Source: Paenibacillus sp. UBA6285 (GTDB taxonomy: Bacteria; Bacillota; Bacilli; Paenibacillales; Paenibacillaceae). Taken from it: a stretch of DNA of 5,932 bases. The DNA lies in assembly GCA_002438345.1 (NCBI GenBank), contig DJUJ01000098.1, forward strand, positions 28,175 through 34,106. The letters run 5' to 3'. Shown here piece by piece: positions 1-5,484 of this stretch (positions within the stretch are counted from its first letter, which is position 1; each line of letters opens with the position of its first letter). The notes beneath the pieces are model-generated. The model did no database searches. It was not told where the DNA came from and saw only the letters and a list, made by a program, of their open reading frames with translations. The translations under genes and the position numbers were made by a program.

Positions 1-755
1 GTGAGCTGTGCCAGATAAGCTAGTGAAGGAACTTCTTTTTGCAAAATAGACAAGGCCTCATCACACTGCTGACGACGCTCATTGTACTTGGAATCCACAA
101 GCCCTCTTCGTTTGTTGGTGTTGCCGATTACCAATTTATAAGCACCAGTGATGAAAGGTACCAAATTATATTCAAGCGTATCGCACATCAGCAGGATCGC
201 ATGATCGCGTTTACCATTGGCAACTGCGAACTGATCCATAATTCCGGAGTTCACACCTACATACTGGTTCTCAGCACGCTGAGACAAGAGTGCAATCTCA
301 ACGGTGTCCGTGTCGCCGCCTTCAAGAGTTAGGAAAGCATAGGCAGTTACGACTTCAAGAGAAGCCGATGAGGACAAGCCTGCACCATTCGGAATATCAC
401 CATGGAACAGTAGATCGTAACCTTTACTTACTGGGGTGTTTTTCTTATCCAATTCAACCATTACTCCAACCGGATAGTCGATCCATTCCCCAGTTTTGGC
501 CTTGCCAATTTCACTATAATCGATAGTTGCTTCGTAAGGAAAATTAGTAGATGCAAAATTCACTTTGCTGTCACTACGTGGACGCACGATCAAAGTTGTA
601 CCAAATTCCAAAGCTGCGGGCAGTACGTATCCTCCGTTATAATCCAAGTGCTCTCCAATGAGATTGACACGTCCTGGTGCATAAAATACTTGAGCTTCTT
701 GCTCGCTTACCCCATACTTTTCGATGAATTTCTTATTAAGTTCCTGTATGCTCAT
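1..755 (-). CDS. galK: Galactokinase, N-terminal 251 residues (gene cut by left window edge)
   Basis: Galactokinase phosphorylates alpha-D-galactose at C1 with ATP, the first committed step of the cytoplasmic Leloir pathway. The reverse-strand frame is open from the ATG at 755-753 to base 1. It begins MSIQELNKKF and carries the galactokinase signature GRVNLIGEHLDYNGG at residues 28-42, where R29, E35, H36 and D38 match the known catalytic and sugar-binding positions. The GHMP-kinase ATP loop IPNGAGLSSSAS is at 121-132, and NSGIMDQFAV at 169-178 has D174 as the catalytic base. Family members are about 390 residues, so roughly 140 are missing off the edge. The start is supported by GGAG at 767-764, 8 nt upstream. 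The gene is divergent from an AraC-type regulator, which is probably its controller. galE and galT often follow galK in Bacillales but lie outside the window. Identification is near certain from the combined motifs. Confidence 0.96.
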   Translation of the reverse strand, partial: MSIQELNKKFIEKYGVSEQEAQVFYAPGRVNLIGEHLDYNGGYVLPAALEFGTTLIVRPRSDSKVNFASTNFPYEATIDYSEIGKAKTGEWIDYPVGVMVELDKKNTPVSKGYDLLFHGDIPNGAGLSSSASLEVVTAYAFLTLEGGDTDTVEIALLSQRAENQYVGVNSGIMDQFAVANGKRDHAILLMCDTLEYNLVPFITGAYKLVIGNTNKRRGLVDSKYNERRQQCDEALSILQKEVPSLAYLAQL

Positions 756-799
756 TAATACCACTCCATCCTTTCGCTGCTTCAGCCAGTGGGAATTAG

Positions 800-813
800 T
801 AAAGCGTTCTTTA
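800..813. promoter_or_regulatory. Small palindrome at the expected galK transcription start (possible degenerate cre)
   Basis: TAAAG-CGTT-CTTTA is a perfect 5-bp inverted repeat around a CG-containing centre. It lies immediately downstream of the putative galK -10 box, about where transcription would start. The core (AAAGCG) resembles half of a CcpA cre site, but the outer TG and CA positions of the cre consensus are absent. It could be an operator for repression of galK or chance. Confidence 0.25.
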
Positions 814-820
814 TGTATTC

Positions 821-850
821 ATTATAATAGAATCAGTTATCCTCTGATAA
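821..850 (-). promoter_or_regulatory. Putative sigma-A promoter of galK
   Basis: Read on the minus strand, a perfect -10 box TATAAT (826-821) is preceded, after 18 nt, by TTATCA (850-845), a 4-of-6 match to the -35 consensus. Transcription would begin near 814, giving a leader of about 60 nt before galK. A perfect -10 with a poor -35 is typical of promoters that need an activator, which fits the divergent AraC-family gene. This is judged by eye only. Confidence 0.5.
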
Positions 851-861
851 TGCAATCATGT

Positions 862-923
862 GTGTAATGTATGGATAAATGTGACTTCCCATAATATAAT
901 AATTACACAAATAATTGTTACAC
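862..923. repeat. Three TTACAC motifs in the galK/AraC intergenic region
   Basis: TTACAC occurs on the plus strand at 903-908 and 918-923 (a direct repeat with 15-nt periodicity) and on the minus strand at 867-862. The first and second copies extend to a 7-bp inverted pair (GTGTAAT 862-868, ATTACAC 902-908). They flank the AraC-gene promoter: one copy overlaps the region before its -35 box, and two lie just past its -10. AraC-family proteins often bind short direct repeats, so these are candidate operators for activation of galK and autoregulation. The region is AT-rich and chance is possible. Confidence 0.3.
872..900 (+). promoter_or_regulatory. Putative sigma-A promoter of the AraC-family gene
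   Basis: TGGATA (872-877, 4 of 6 to the -35 consensus) is separated by 17 nt from a perfect TATAAT (895-900). Transcription would start near 907, leaving a leader of about 67 nt before the preferred ATG at 974. The promoter is back to back with that of galK, with the two -35 boxes only 21 nt apart, so a single bound regulator could influence both. Confidence 0.45.
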
Positions 924-973
924 TCTAAACTATAAGCCATTAAATGACAATAACACAAGAAAGGCTGTCTCAA

Positions 974-1840
974 ATGGAGCATACTTATTCCGTAGGATCT
1001 AATCCCGTCTATTACGATAAACAAAATCTCCATGTACTGTTTGCTGGTCAGAGTCAGACGATTCCTATGCATCAAGCTGGCCCTAAGATCTACGATTATT
1101 ATTTACTTCACTTTATAGAGTCCGGCTCAGGTGTTTTTCGTACTGAACATCATAAATATGCACTGGGCAAAGGAGATTTTTTCCTTATTCATCCAGGACA
1201 GTTGGTCAGTTATATCTCAGATAAGGATCAGCCCTGGTGCTATCGCTGGGCAGCTTTTACTGGGAGTGAGGCTGATGCTCTTGTGCTGCAGACGAGCTTC
1301 ACACCACAAAAACCTGTAGTTACTACAACGGGTGACAGCATCATCCCAGGTGCCCTATCCAGTATCATGCAAGCCTTCAAAGCAAACAAAGAGAGTGCCC
1401 ACCTCACCTCTCTAGGGTATCTTTACCTCATTGTAGGCGAAGCTGCTGATTTGCTCTCTTCCTTCTCCCGTCTTCCCGGAGCTGAATCACAGGTTAAGCG
1501 TACTGTGAAGCAAATGATCCACTACATGGCCTCCCAATACGCCCACCCGGTCTCCATTGAACAAATGTGCGATACGCTTGGCTATAACCGGGCCTATCTA
1601 TCCCGTGTATTTAAGCAAGAGACCGGTTTATCTCCGGTAACATACTTATTGAAGCTGCGCATAGAGAAGTCCAGACAGCTGCTGCGTGAACGACCTGAGC
1701 TGTCTGTGGAACAGGTTGCTGCATCTGTAGGATTAACTGACGCCTTGTATTTCTCGCGCCAATTCAAACGTTTTTGTGCTCAGTCACCCACCGCTTACCG
1801 CCTCACAACGACTAGACATGTAAAGAAACCAGACCATTAA
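974..1840 (+). CDS. AraC-family transcriptional regulator, probably sugar-responsive
   Basis: A cytoplasmic DNA-binding regulator of 288 residues, usual for two-domain AraC proteins. The N-terminal cupin-like ligand-binding domain (about 1-100) shows the typical YYLLHFIESGSGVFRTE (42-58), GKGDFFLIHPGQLVSY (65-80) and WCYRWAAFTG (88-97). A middle helical linker leads to the C-terminal domain with two helix-turn-helix units: SIEQMCDTLGYNRAYLSRVF (194-213), then SVEQVAASVGLTDALYFSRQ (244-263), ending FKRFCAQSPTAYR. An in-frame ATG exists at 944, but nothing resembling a ribosome site precedes it. The ATG at 974 has AGAAAGG 9 nt upstream and fits the family length, so it is preferred. The gene is divergent from galK, so control of galactose or galactoside use is inferred; the inducer cannot be read from sequence. 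Family assignment is firm. Confidence 0.92.
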   Translation: MEHTYSVGSNPVYYDKQNLHVLFAGQSQTIPMHQAGPKIYDYYLLHFIESGSGVFRTEHHKYALGKGDFFLIHPGQLVSYISDKDQPWCYRWAAFTGSEADALVLQTSFTPQKPVVTTTGDSIIPGALSSIMQAFKANKESAHLTSLGYLYLIVGEAADLLSSFSRLPGAESQVKRTVKQMIHYMASQYAHPVSIEQMCDTLGYNRAYLSRVFKQETGLSPVTYLLKLRIEKSRQLLRERPELSVEQVAASVGLTDALYFSRQFKRFCAQSPTAYRLTTTRHVKKPDH

Positions 1841-1854
1841 GAGATGGCTGCACA

Positions 1855-1898
1855 AAAGGGATTCACATATTAGACAAGTCTAATATGTGAATCCCTTT
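1855..1898. terminator. Long perfect hairpin, likely bidirectional terminator between convergent genes
   Basis: Positions 1855-1875 and 1878-1898 are a perfect 21-bp inverted repeat separated by only AA; in RNA this would be about a 20-bp stem with a CAAG loop. It starts 14 nt after the AraC-gene stop and lies 28 nt past the end of the opposing phosphotransferase gene. Short T tracts follow on both strands (CCCTTTGTT on plus, CCCTTTTG on minus), which are weak for intrinsic terminators. Position and symmetry suggest that it ends transcription from both sides. Confidence 0.65.
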
Positions 1899-1902
1899 GT
1901 TA

Positions 1903-1922
1903 AGCTAACCTTTCAGTTAGCT
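1903..1922 (-). terminator. Small hairpin just after the phosphotransferase gene
   Basis: AGCTAAC (1903-1909) and GTTAGCT (1916-1922) form a 7-bp stem with a 6-nt loop, starting 4 nt beyond the stop codon of the minus-strand gene. There is no T tract, so it is not a good terminator alone. It may add to the larger hairpin next to it or stabilise the mRNA 3' end. Confidence 0.3.
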
Positions 1923-1926
1923 GAGG

Positions 1927-2925
1927 TTATCTTGCATAAAGCCTCAGATATTCGGGGTAAGCACGAAGATGTATCTCTTTCGCCCTTTTCTGAGCCATTT
2001 CTTTCAGTTCTGGCACATGCTCCGCATCAATATAGTCAGCGAGAACATCAATCACATCATCAAGGAGCTTAGCTCTAAAATAAAACTCAATCCGTTCCAA
2101 TATTGCACGGCCTGCTAAATCAATAACTAGATCTTTACAATAAGCCCAATCCTTTGATTTATAGAGCGGCCAAAGAAGTACGGAATAGTCCATTGCAGCG
2201 TCTCCAAATACCGTTAAGTCATCCCAATCGATAATCCAAAAATCATTATTATTATCAACTAAGATATTCTGCCAATTAATATCATTGTGTACGATGTCGG
2301 TCGCCTTCCTCTGAAAAGAAGGGTGCTGACTAACCATTATTCTCAATGCTTCCACTTCTGTATCGAACCAATCTAAAGTGTCCGTCGTTACGAAGTCCAG
2401 CAAATGCCTCTCAGCTCTAATGATTTGCAAATCTTCTTCAAATCGAGTGATGTATTCGTCAGTAAATGCATCGGCATAGTTGTAGTCCTTATCCTCACTT
2501 GCAACTGCCATCCTAATCTCTTTATCCGCATGTAATCGATGAAGGGACTTCAGAACCTTTTCAATTACTGGCAGTGGATCGGAGATGGAACCTAATGGTT
2601 TACCTTCAATAAAATCAAACACTAAACCATAGGAATAACCAGATGTTATTTCTTGTGTAACCTCTCCAATCAACCGTGGTGCCTTGTAATTATGAGTCAG
2701 ATGTTCATTGATCATAACCCACTGTTTAAGTCGTGTTGCTTTTCGTTCTTGCGAGAGTTTTAAATGACGAATGGTTTGACCATCAGTTATGCGATAAGAC
2801 TGGTTTACAAACCCTCCAGGGTTCCAAATATACTTAGCCTCAATCTTCGACCTATTTAACCCTAAAGATTGCGGGTTGGCTTCGGCCCACTCTTTCACCT
2901 TGTTTTCATCTTGATGCAACTCCAT
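1927..2925 (-). CDS. APH-fold phosphotransferase (aminoglycoside phosphotransferase-like kinase), substrate unknown
   Basis: A 332-residue soluble protein of the aminoglycoside/choline-kinase-like superfamily, which transfers phosphate from ATP to a small molecule. The N-lobe has a nucleotide-loop region GGFVNQSYRI (37-46) and a likely ATP-binding lysine in IRHLKLSQE (K56). A hinge-like LVFDFIEGKPLG is at 101-112. The catalytic loop is HNDINWQNIL (213-222), with D215 as expected catalytic base and N220 as metal ligand. The second metal-binding aspartate is D233 in IIDWDD. The C-terminal third is helical. The ATG at 2925 is preceded by AAGGGATGAG with rather long spacing (about 13 nt from GGG). 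It lies 55 nt after the Sir2 gene on the same strand and may be the last gene of that operon. All catalytic residues are present, so it should be active, but nothing shows that it confers antibiotic resistance; many such genes are metabolic or orphan kinases. Confidence 0.85.
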   Translation of the reverse strand: MELHQDENKVKEWAEANPQSLGLNRSKIEAKYIWNPGGFVNQSYRITDGQTIRHLKLSQERKATRLKQWVMINEHLTHNYKAPRLIGEVTQEITSGYSYGLVFDFIEGKPLGSISDPLPVIEKVLKSLHRLHADKEIRMAVASEDKDYNYADAFTDEYITRFEEDLQIIRAERHLLDFVTTDTLDWFDTEVEALRIMVSQHPSFQRKATDIVHNDINWQNILVDNNNDFWIIDWDDLTVFGDAAMDYSVLLWPLYKSKDWAYCKDLVIDLAGRAILERIEFYFRAKLLDDVIDVLADYIDAEHVPELKEMAQKRAKEIHLRAYPEYLRLYAR

Positions 2926-2980
2926 CGATACATCTCATCCCTTCACGGTCTGGCAACCGACAATCCATAAGAACATCCCT

Positions 2981-3721
2981 TTAGCCAAGCAGATCCATAA
3001 CACTGCCGAGTACTTTCCCAATACGATCTTTAATCAGAAGATCAGCTCGATCATCAAAGGGTGTCGGGTCGCCATTAAGCAGCACCGTACGTCTGCCCCG
3101 GAAATAAGTGACCAGACTAGCCGCAGGCTGGACCGTAAGAGAAGTTCCACCAATGATAAGCATATCTGCAGCTGCTATCGCTTCGACAGAACTCATCAGT
3201 ACCGAATGGTCTAATTCTTCTTCATATAGAACAACATCCGGCTTGATAATGCCCCCACAATCGGGACAACGAGGAACGCTCTCTGTGGTATCTAACAGCT
3301 GTTCCAATCCGTAATAACGTGAGCAGTCCATACAATGGTTGCGATGAATCGAACCATGCAGTTCAAGTACATTTCGGCTGCCCGCCAGCTGGTGCAGGCC
3401 ATCAATATTTTGCGTAATAACAGCCTTAAGCTTGCCCTGCCGTTCCAATTCCGCAAGCAGCTGATGCGCGCCATTTGGACGAGCATCAGGATGAATCATT
3501 TTACTGCGGTAAAAATCAAAAAAAATGTCCGGTGAGGACATAAAAAAAGTACGGCTCAGCATCACTTCAGGTGGATAAGGTGAATTGTGCTGAGTCTGGT
3601 ATAATCCTGCTGCCGAGCGGAAATCCGGAATCCCGCTCTCTGTAGATGTACCCGCCCCTCCGAAGAAAACGATATTGTCACAGTCTTTAATCCAAGAAGC
3701 AAGTGTCTGCAATTGTTCCAT
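2981..3721 (-). CDS. Sir2-family NAD-dependent protein deacetylase (sirtuin)
   Basis: Sirtuins remove acyl groups from lysines using NAD+, releasing nicotinamide and O-acyl-ADP-ribose. From the ATG at 3721 the protein is 246 residues, normal for bacterial sirtuins such as B. subtilis SrtN. Motifs in order: [15 protein letters not shown] (22-36) for [11 protein letters not shown] (103-110), catalytic H122 in LELHGS, four zinc cysteines C130, C133, C152 and C155, and [12 protein letters not shown] (191-202). The AxxYxxR motif of desuccinylase-type CobB is absent in the segment [13 protein letters not shown], so deacetylation is the better guess. An in-frame upstream ATG at 3778 would add 19 residues and overlap the HAD gene by 23 nt, but no ribosome site precedes it. 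The internal ATG has GGAAAGGA, although 13 nt away, so the start is uncertain. It is third in a four-gene collinear set. Equivalent names are cobB or srtN. Confidence 0.92.
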   Translation of the reverse strand: MEQLQTLASWIKDCDNIVFFGGAGTSTESGIPDFRSAAGLYQTQHNSPYPPEVMLSRTFFMSSPDIFFDFYRSKMIHPDARPNGAHQLLAELERQGKLKAVITQNIDGLHQLAGSRNVLELHGSIHRNHCMDCSRYYGLEQLLDTTESVPRCPDCGGIIKPDVVLYEEELDHSVLMSSVEAIAAADMLIIGGTSLTVQPAASLVTYFRGRRTVLLNGDPTPFDDRADLLIKDRIGKVLGSVMDLLG

Positions 3722-3755
3722 GTGATGTAGCACATCCTTTCCATTAGTATGCTGA

Positions 3756-4520
3756 TCAGTAAGTGATCCGTAGCTCATTAAAGCTAGAAATAATCACATC
3801 TGCGTCAATCAGGTGCTTCCCTTCGCCCATGTTGGAGATTCCAACGGCGAGGCGTAAGCCTGCACCTTTACCTAATTGCATATCTGCATTACTGTCACCG
3901 ATAATAATCGTCACTTCAGGCGAAAGTCCCAGCTCCCTGCAGGCTAATTCAGCCATTTCAGGTGCGGGTTTTCCGTTTAATACTCTGTCTCTTGTAACTA
4001 CCGAATCAAAATATTGTGTAATTCCAAGCCAATCCAGATGCTCCTGAGTGGTCTTTGCACCATCTGAAGTAACAACGCCTAGCTTGAGCGATGCAGCAGC
4101 ACATTGTTCCAGAAAAGGATAAAGCCCTTCTAGTGGCTGGGCCGTGCGGCGTCTGCGCAATTCATACATCGCGTCCTTAGCTATACTCTTCACACGGGTC
4201 AACGCTTCATTCCAAGGAACGCCCGCAGCGTACAGCTGCCATGCGAGCACACCATAACTTTCTTCCTCTGTAGCCATGGTGAGCGGCCCTGCAGGATCAT
4301 AACCAATCAACTTACCCGCAGCATCATGCTGTGTACCAAGCACTTTACTTCGATCTACAATAAAATCAGTTCCCATAATCGCAAACTGATCTTCCATCCC
4401 ACGCAGTACAAGCTCGGCCCAATACCCCCATGTGGCTAATAGATCCAATAACGTGCCATCCTTGTCGAACAATATTCCTGAACAGGGAATGCATTCATCG
4501 TTAATATGTAGTAATGGCAT
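3756..4520 (-). CDS. HAD-superfamily hydrolase, phosphoglycolate phosphatase-like
   Basis: A 254-residue cytoplasmic phosphatase of HAD subfamily I. Motif I is ILFDKDGTLLD, with nucleophile D19 and acid/base D21. Motif II is VVTSDG (T151), motif III is K184 in NGKPAPE, and motif IV is GDSNAD with metal-binding D209 and D213. An alpha-helical cap between motifs I and II (about 30-135) marks the Gph-like group, which acts on small phosphorylated metabolites such as phosphoglycolate or sugar phosphates; the exact substrate cannot be read from the sequence. The ATG at 4520 has an excellent GGGAGGG 6 nt upstream. It starts 34 nt after the hydrolase stop. Its TGA stop is 34 nt before the preferred Sir2 start, or inside the Sir2 frame if the longer Sir2 form is used. 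The tight spacing implies co-transcription with both. Confidence 0.9.
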   Translation of the reverse strand: MPLLHINDECIPCSGILFDKDGTLLDLLATWGYWAELVLRGMEDQFAIMGTDFIVDRSKVLGTQHDAAGKLIGYDPAGPLTMATEEESYGVLAWQLYAAGVPWNEALTRVKSIAKDAMYELRRRRTAQPLEGLYPFLEQCAAASLKLGVVTSDGAKTTQEHLDWLGITQYFDSVVTRDRVLNGKPAPEMAELACRELGLSPEVTIIIGDSNADMQLGKGAGLRLAVGISNMGEGKHLIDADVIISSFNELRITY

Positions 4521-4554
4521 AATTTTCCCTCCCTATTGTTGGAAAGACAGAAGA

Positions 4555-5298
4555 CTATCTGAGATTCCCTAGCCAATCCAGCATAGCGCGTACTGTGTCA
4601 TTTTGCTGCTCTTCCTCAGAAATGGTTGCTTCCCCGTCTCCTTTTTGTGGTCCATAGCTTCCAAACTGAGCATGATTTCCACCGACGATTGAACTATACA
4701 ACGTATTATCTGGCAGATAGGAGCGACCTTTGCTGTAGCTGTCTCTGTCAATCACTTGATCCTTAGTACCCACTACCGACAATACTGACAAAGTGGTCTC
4801 ACGTAAACTACCTTTTTCATCCGGATAAGAGGCCAAGAAAAATACACCTTCAAGCTGGTCCGCATGCTCAACTGCATAACGTGACGCCATGACGCCCCCA
4901 AGTGAATGTCCACCTAGAACAAAAGATTGCTTCGGATGCACACGAATAATCTCTTCTGCGGCATCGCCTTTTGTTACTGCTAAATTAAGCGGCATTTTGG
5001 CGATGTAGAAAGGATGCCCCGCAGCAGCGATGCCCTTCGCAAGTGGGGAGTAAGCTTCTGGTTTCACCAGAGCTCCAGGGTAAAATATGATCGAGGCACC
5101 TTTAGTAATGGAAGGTTCGAACGAGATCCAGTTGTCATTCTGTTCGACTGTAACTCCACCACTTGAAATCAGTGCACTTTCCGCTTCTTCAGCTGGTGCA
5201 TATGGAGTTAGATACCTCCACAGCAGCAAACCGGCTACAACAAGAATGATTAGTACAATTAAACCGATACGACGTTTAGTTATTCTTTTCTTCAACAT
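4555..5298 (-). CDS. Membrane-anchored alpha/beta hydrolase
   Basis: A 247-residue alpha/beta-fold hydrolase of the Abhydrolase_5-like type. A positively charged N-terminus (MLKKRITKRR) precedes one hydrophobic helix at about 11-28. There is no clear signal-peptidase site or lipobox, so the catalytic domain is probably tethered outside the membrane. FYPGALVKPEAY (72-83) forms the likely oxyanion region. The nucleophile is S132 in LGGHSLGGV, the acid D180 in VVGTKDQVID, and the base H209 in GGNHAQFGSYG. The full triad predicts an active esterase or lipase-like enzyme of unknown substrate. The open frame extends up to an ATG at 5370, but that lies upstream of a strong promoter at 5332-5360. The ATG at 5298 has GGGAG 6 nt upstream and opens directly onto the membrane anchor, so it is chosen. 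It is the first gene of the left-pointing set. Confidence 0.9.
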   Translation of the reverse strand: MLKKRITKRRIGLIVLIILVVAGLLLWRYLTPYAPAEEAESALISSGGVTVEQNDNWISFEPSITKGASIIFYPGALVKPEAYSPLAKGIAAAGHPFYIAKMPLNLAVTKGDAAEEIIRVHPKQSFVLGGHSLGGVMASRYAVEHADQLEGVFFLASYPDEKGSLRETTLSVLSVVGTKDQVIDRDSYSKGRSYLPDNTLYSSIVGGNHAQFGSYGPQKGDGEATISEEEQQNDTVRAMLDWLGNLR

Positions 5299-5331
5299 GC
5301 TCCACTCCCGGATGTTACTGCATATAAGAAA

Positions 5332-5360
5332 ATTATAGTAGAAACCCTCTATTCTAACAA
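5332..5360 (-). promoter_or_regulatory. Near-consensus sigma-A promoter of the hydrolase-HAD-Sir2 gene set
   Basis: On the minus strand TTGTTA (5360-5355, 4 of 6 to the -35 consensus) is followed after exactly 17 nt by a perfect TATAAT (5337-5332). Transcription should start near 5325, giving a leader of about 27 nt before the ATG at 5298. It is the best promoter in the window and rules out the upstream ATG at 5370 for transcripts from this site. Confidence 0.75.
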
Positions 5361-5384
5361 CCTTCAACACATCGCCACAATTGG

Positions 5385-5410
5385 CACTTATGAAAACGCT
5401 TTCGTAAGTG
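5385..5410. promoter_or_regulatory. Cre-like 26-bp palindrome between divergent genes
   Basis: The arms CACTTA (5385-5390) and TAAGTG (5405-5410) enclose TGAAAACGCTTTCG (5391-5404). Overall 10 of 13 symmetric positions pair perfectly, and the three others are T-G type mismatches. The core fits the CcpA catabolite-responsive element (TGWAARCGYTWNCW) at all but the last base, with the central CG of LacI/CcpA operators. It is centred about 72 nt upstream of the predicted hydrolase transcription start and 87 nt before the acyltransferase ATG. A site this far upstream could activate rather than block the hydrolase set. An operator for another LacI-family protein is also possible. Confidence 0.6.
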
Positions 5411-5416
5411 AGCTAA

Positions 5417-5446
5417 TTCACAATTCAATTAAAGAAAATCTTGTAT
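5417..5446 (+). promoter_or_regulatory. Weak candidate promoter for the acyltransferase gene
   Basis: TTCACA (5417-5422, 5 of 6 to the -35 consensus) stands 18 nt before TTGTAT (5441-5446), only a 3-of-6 -10 match; TGTATT one base later is 4 of 6. If real, transcription starts near 5453, about 32 nt before the ATG, and the cre-like palindrome ends just upstream of its -35. This is low-certainty pattern matching in AT-rich DNA. Confidence 0.25.
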
Positions 5447-5484
5447 TTTAAAATTGAAGCATCAAGCATCTTTGGAGGGAAGTC

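Noticed and set aside
247..249. Ser instead of Cys in the galactokinase motif NSGIMDQ
   Set aside because: As far as I recall, both Ser and Cys occur at this position in Firmicute galactokinases, and the catalytic Asp is intact, so it is not notable.
39..526. Plus-strand open frames of 97 and 78 residues at the left edge
   Set aside because: They lie antisense to the strongly supported galK frame, have no ribosome sites and show no protein family motifs.
944..973. Earlier in-frame start of the AraC gene at 944
   Set aside because: No purine-rich site precedes it, while the ATG at 974 has AGAAAGG at 9 nt; the extra ten residues are not typical of the family. It remains possible but less likely.
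833..1075. Minus-strand 80-residue frame across the intergenic region and the start of the AraC gene
   Set aside because: It overlaps promoters and the AraC coding start, lacks a ribosome site, and has low-complexity composition expected from antisense reading.
2981..3721. Sir2 protein as part of an anti-phage defence system
   Set aside because: Defence-type SIR2 domains are NAD-depleting and usually fused or paired with effector partners. This one is a stand-alone canonical deacetylase with all four zinc cysteines and the catalytic His, next to metabolic genes.
5299..5370. Hydrolase start at 5370
   Set aside because: It would place the ATG upstream of the near-consensus promoter and put 24 unusual residues before a normal Lys/Arg-rich membrane anchor. 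The 5298 ATG has a good ribosome site.
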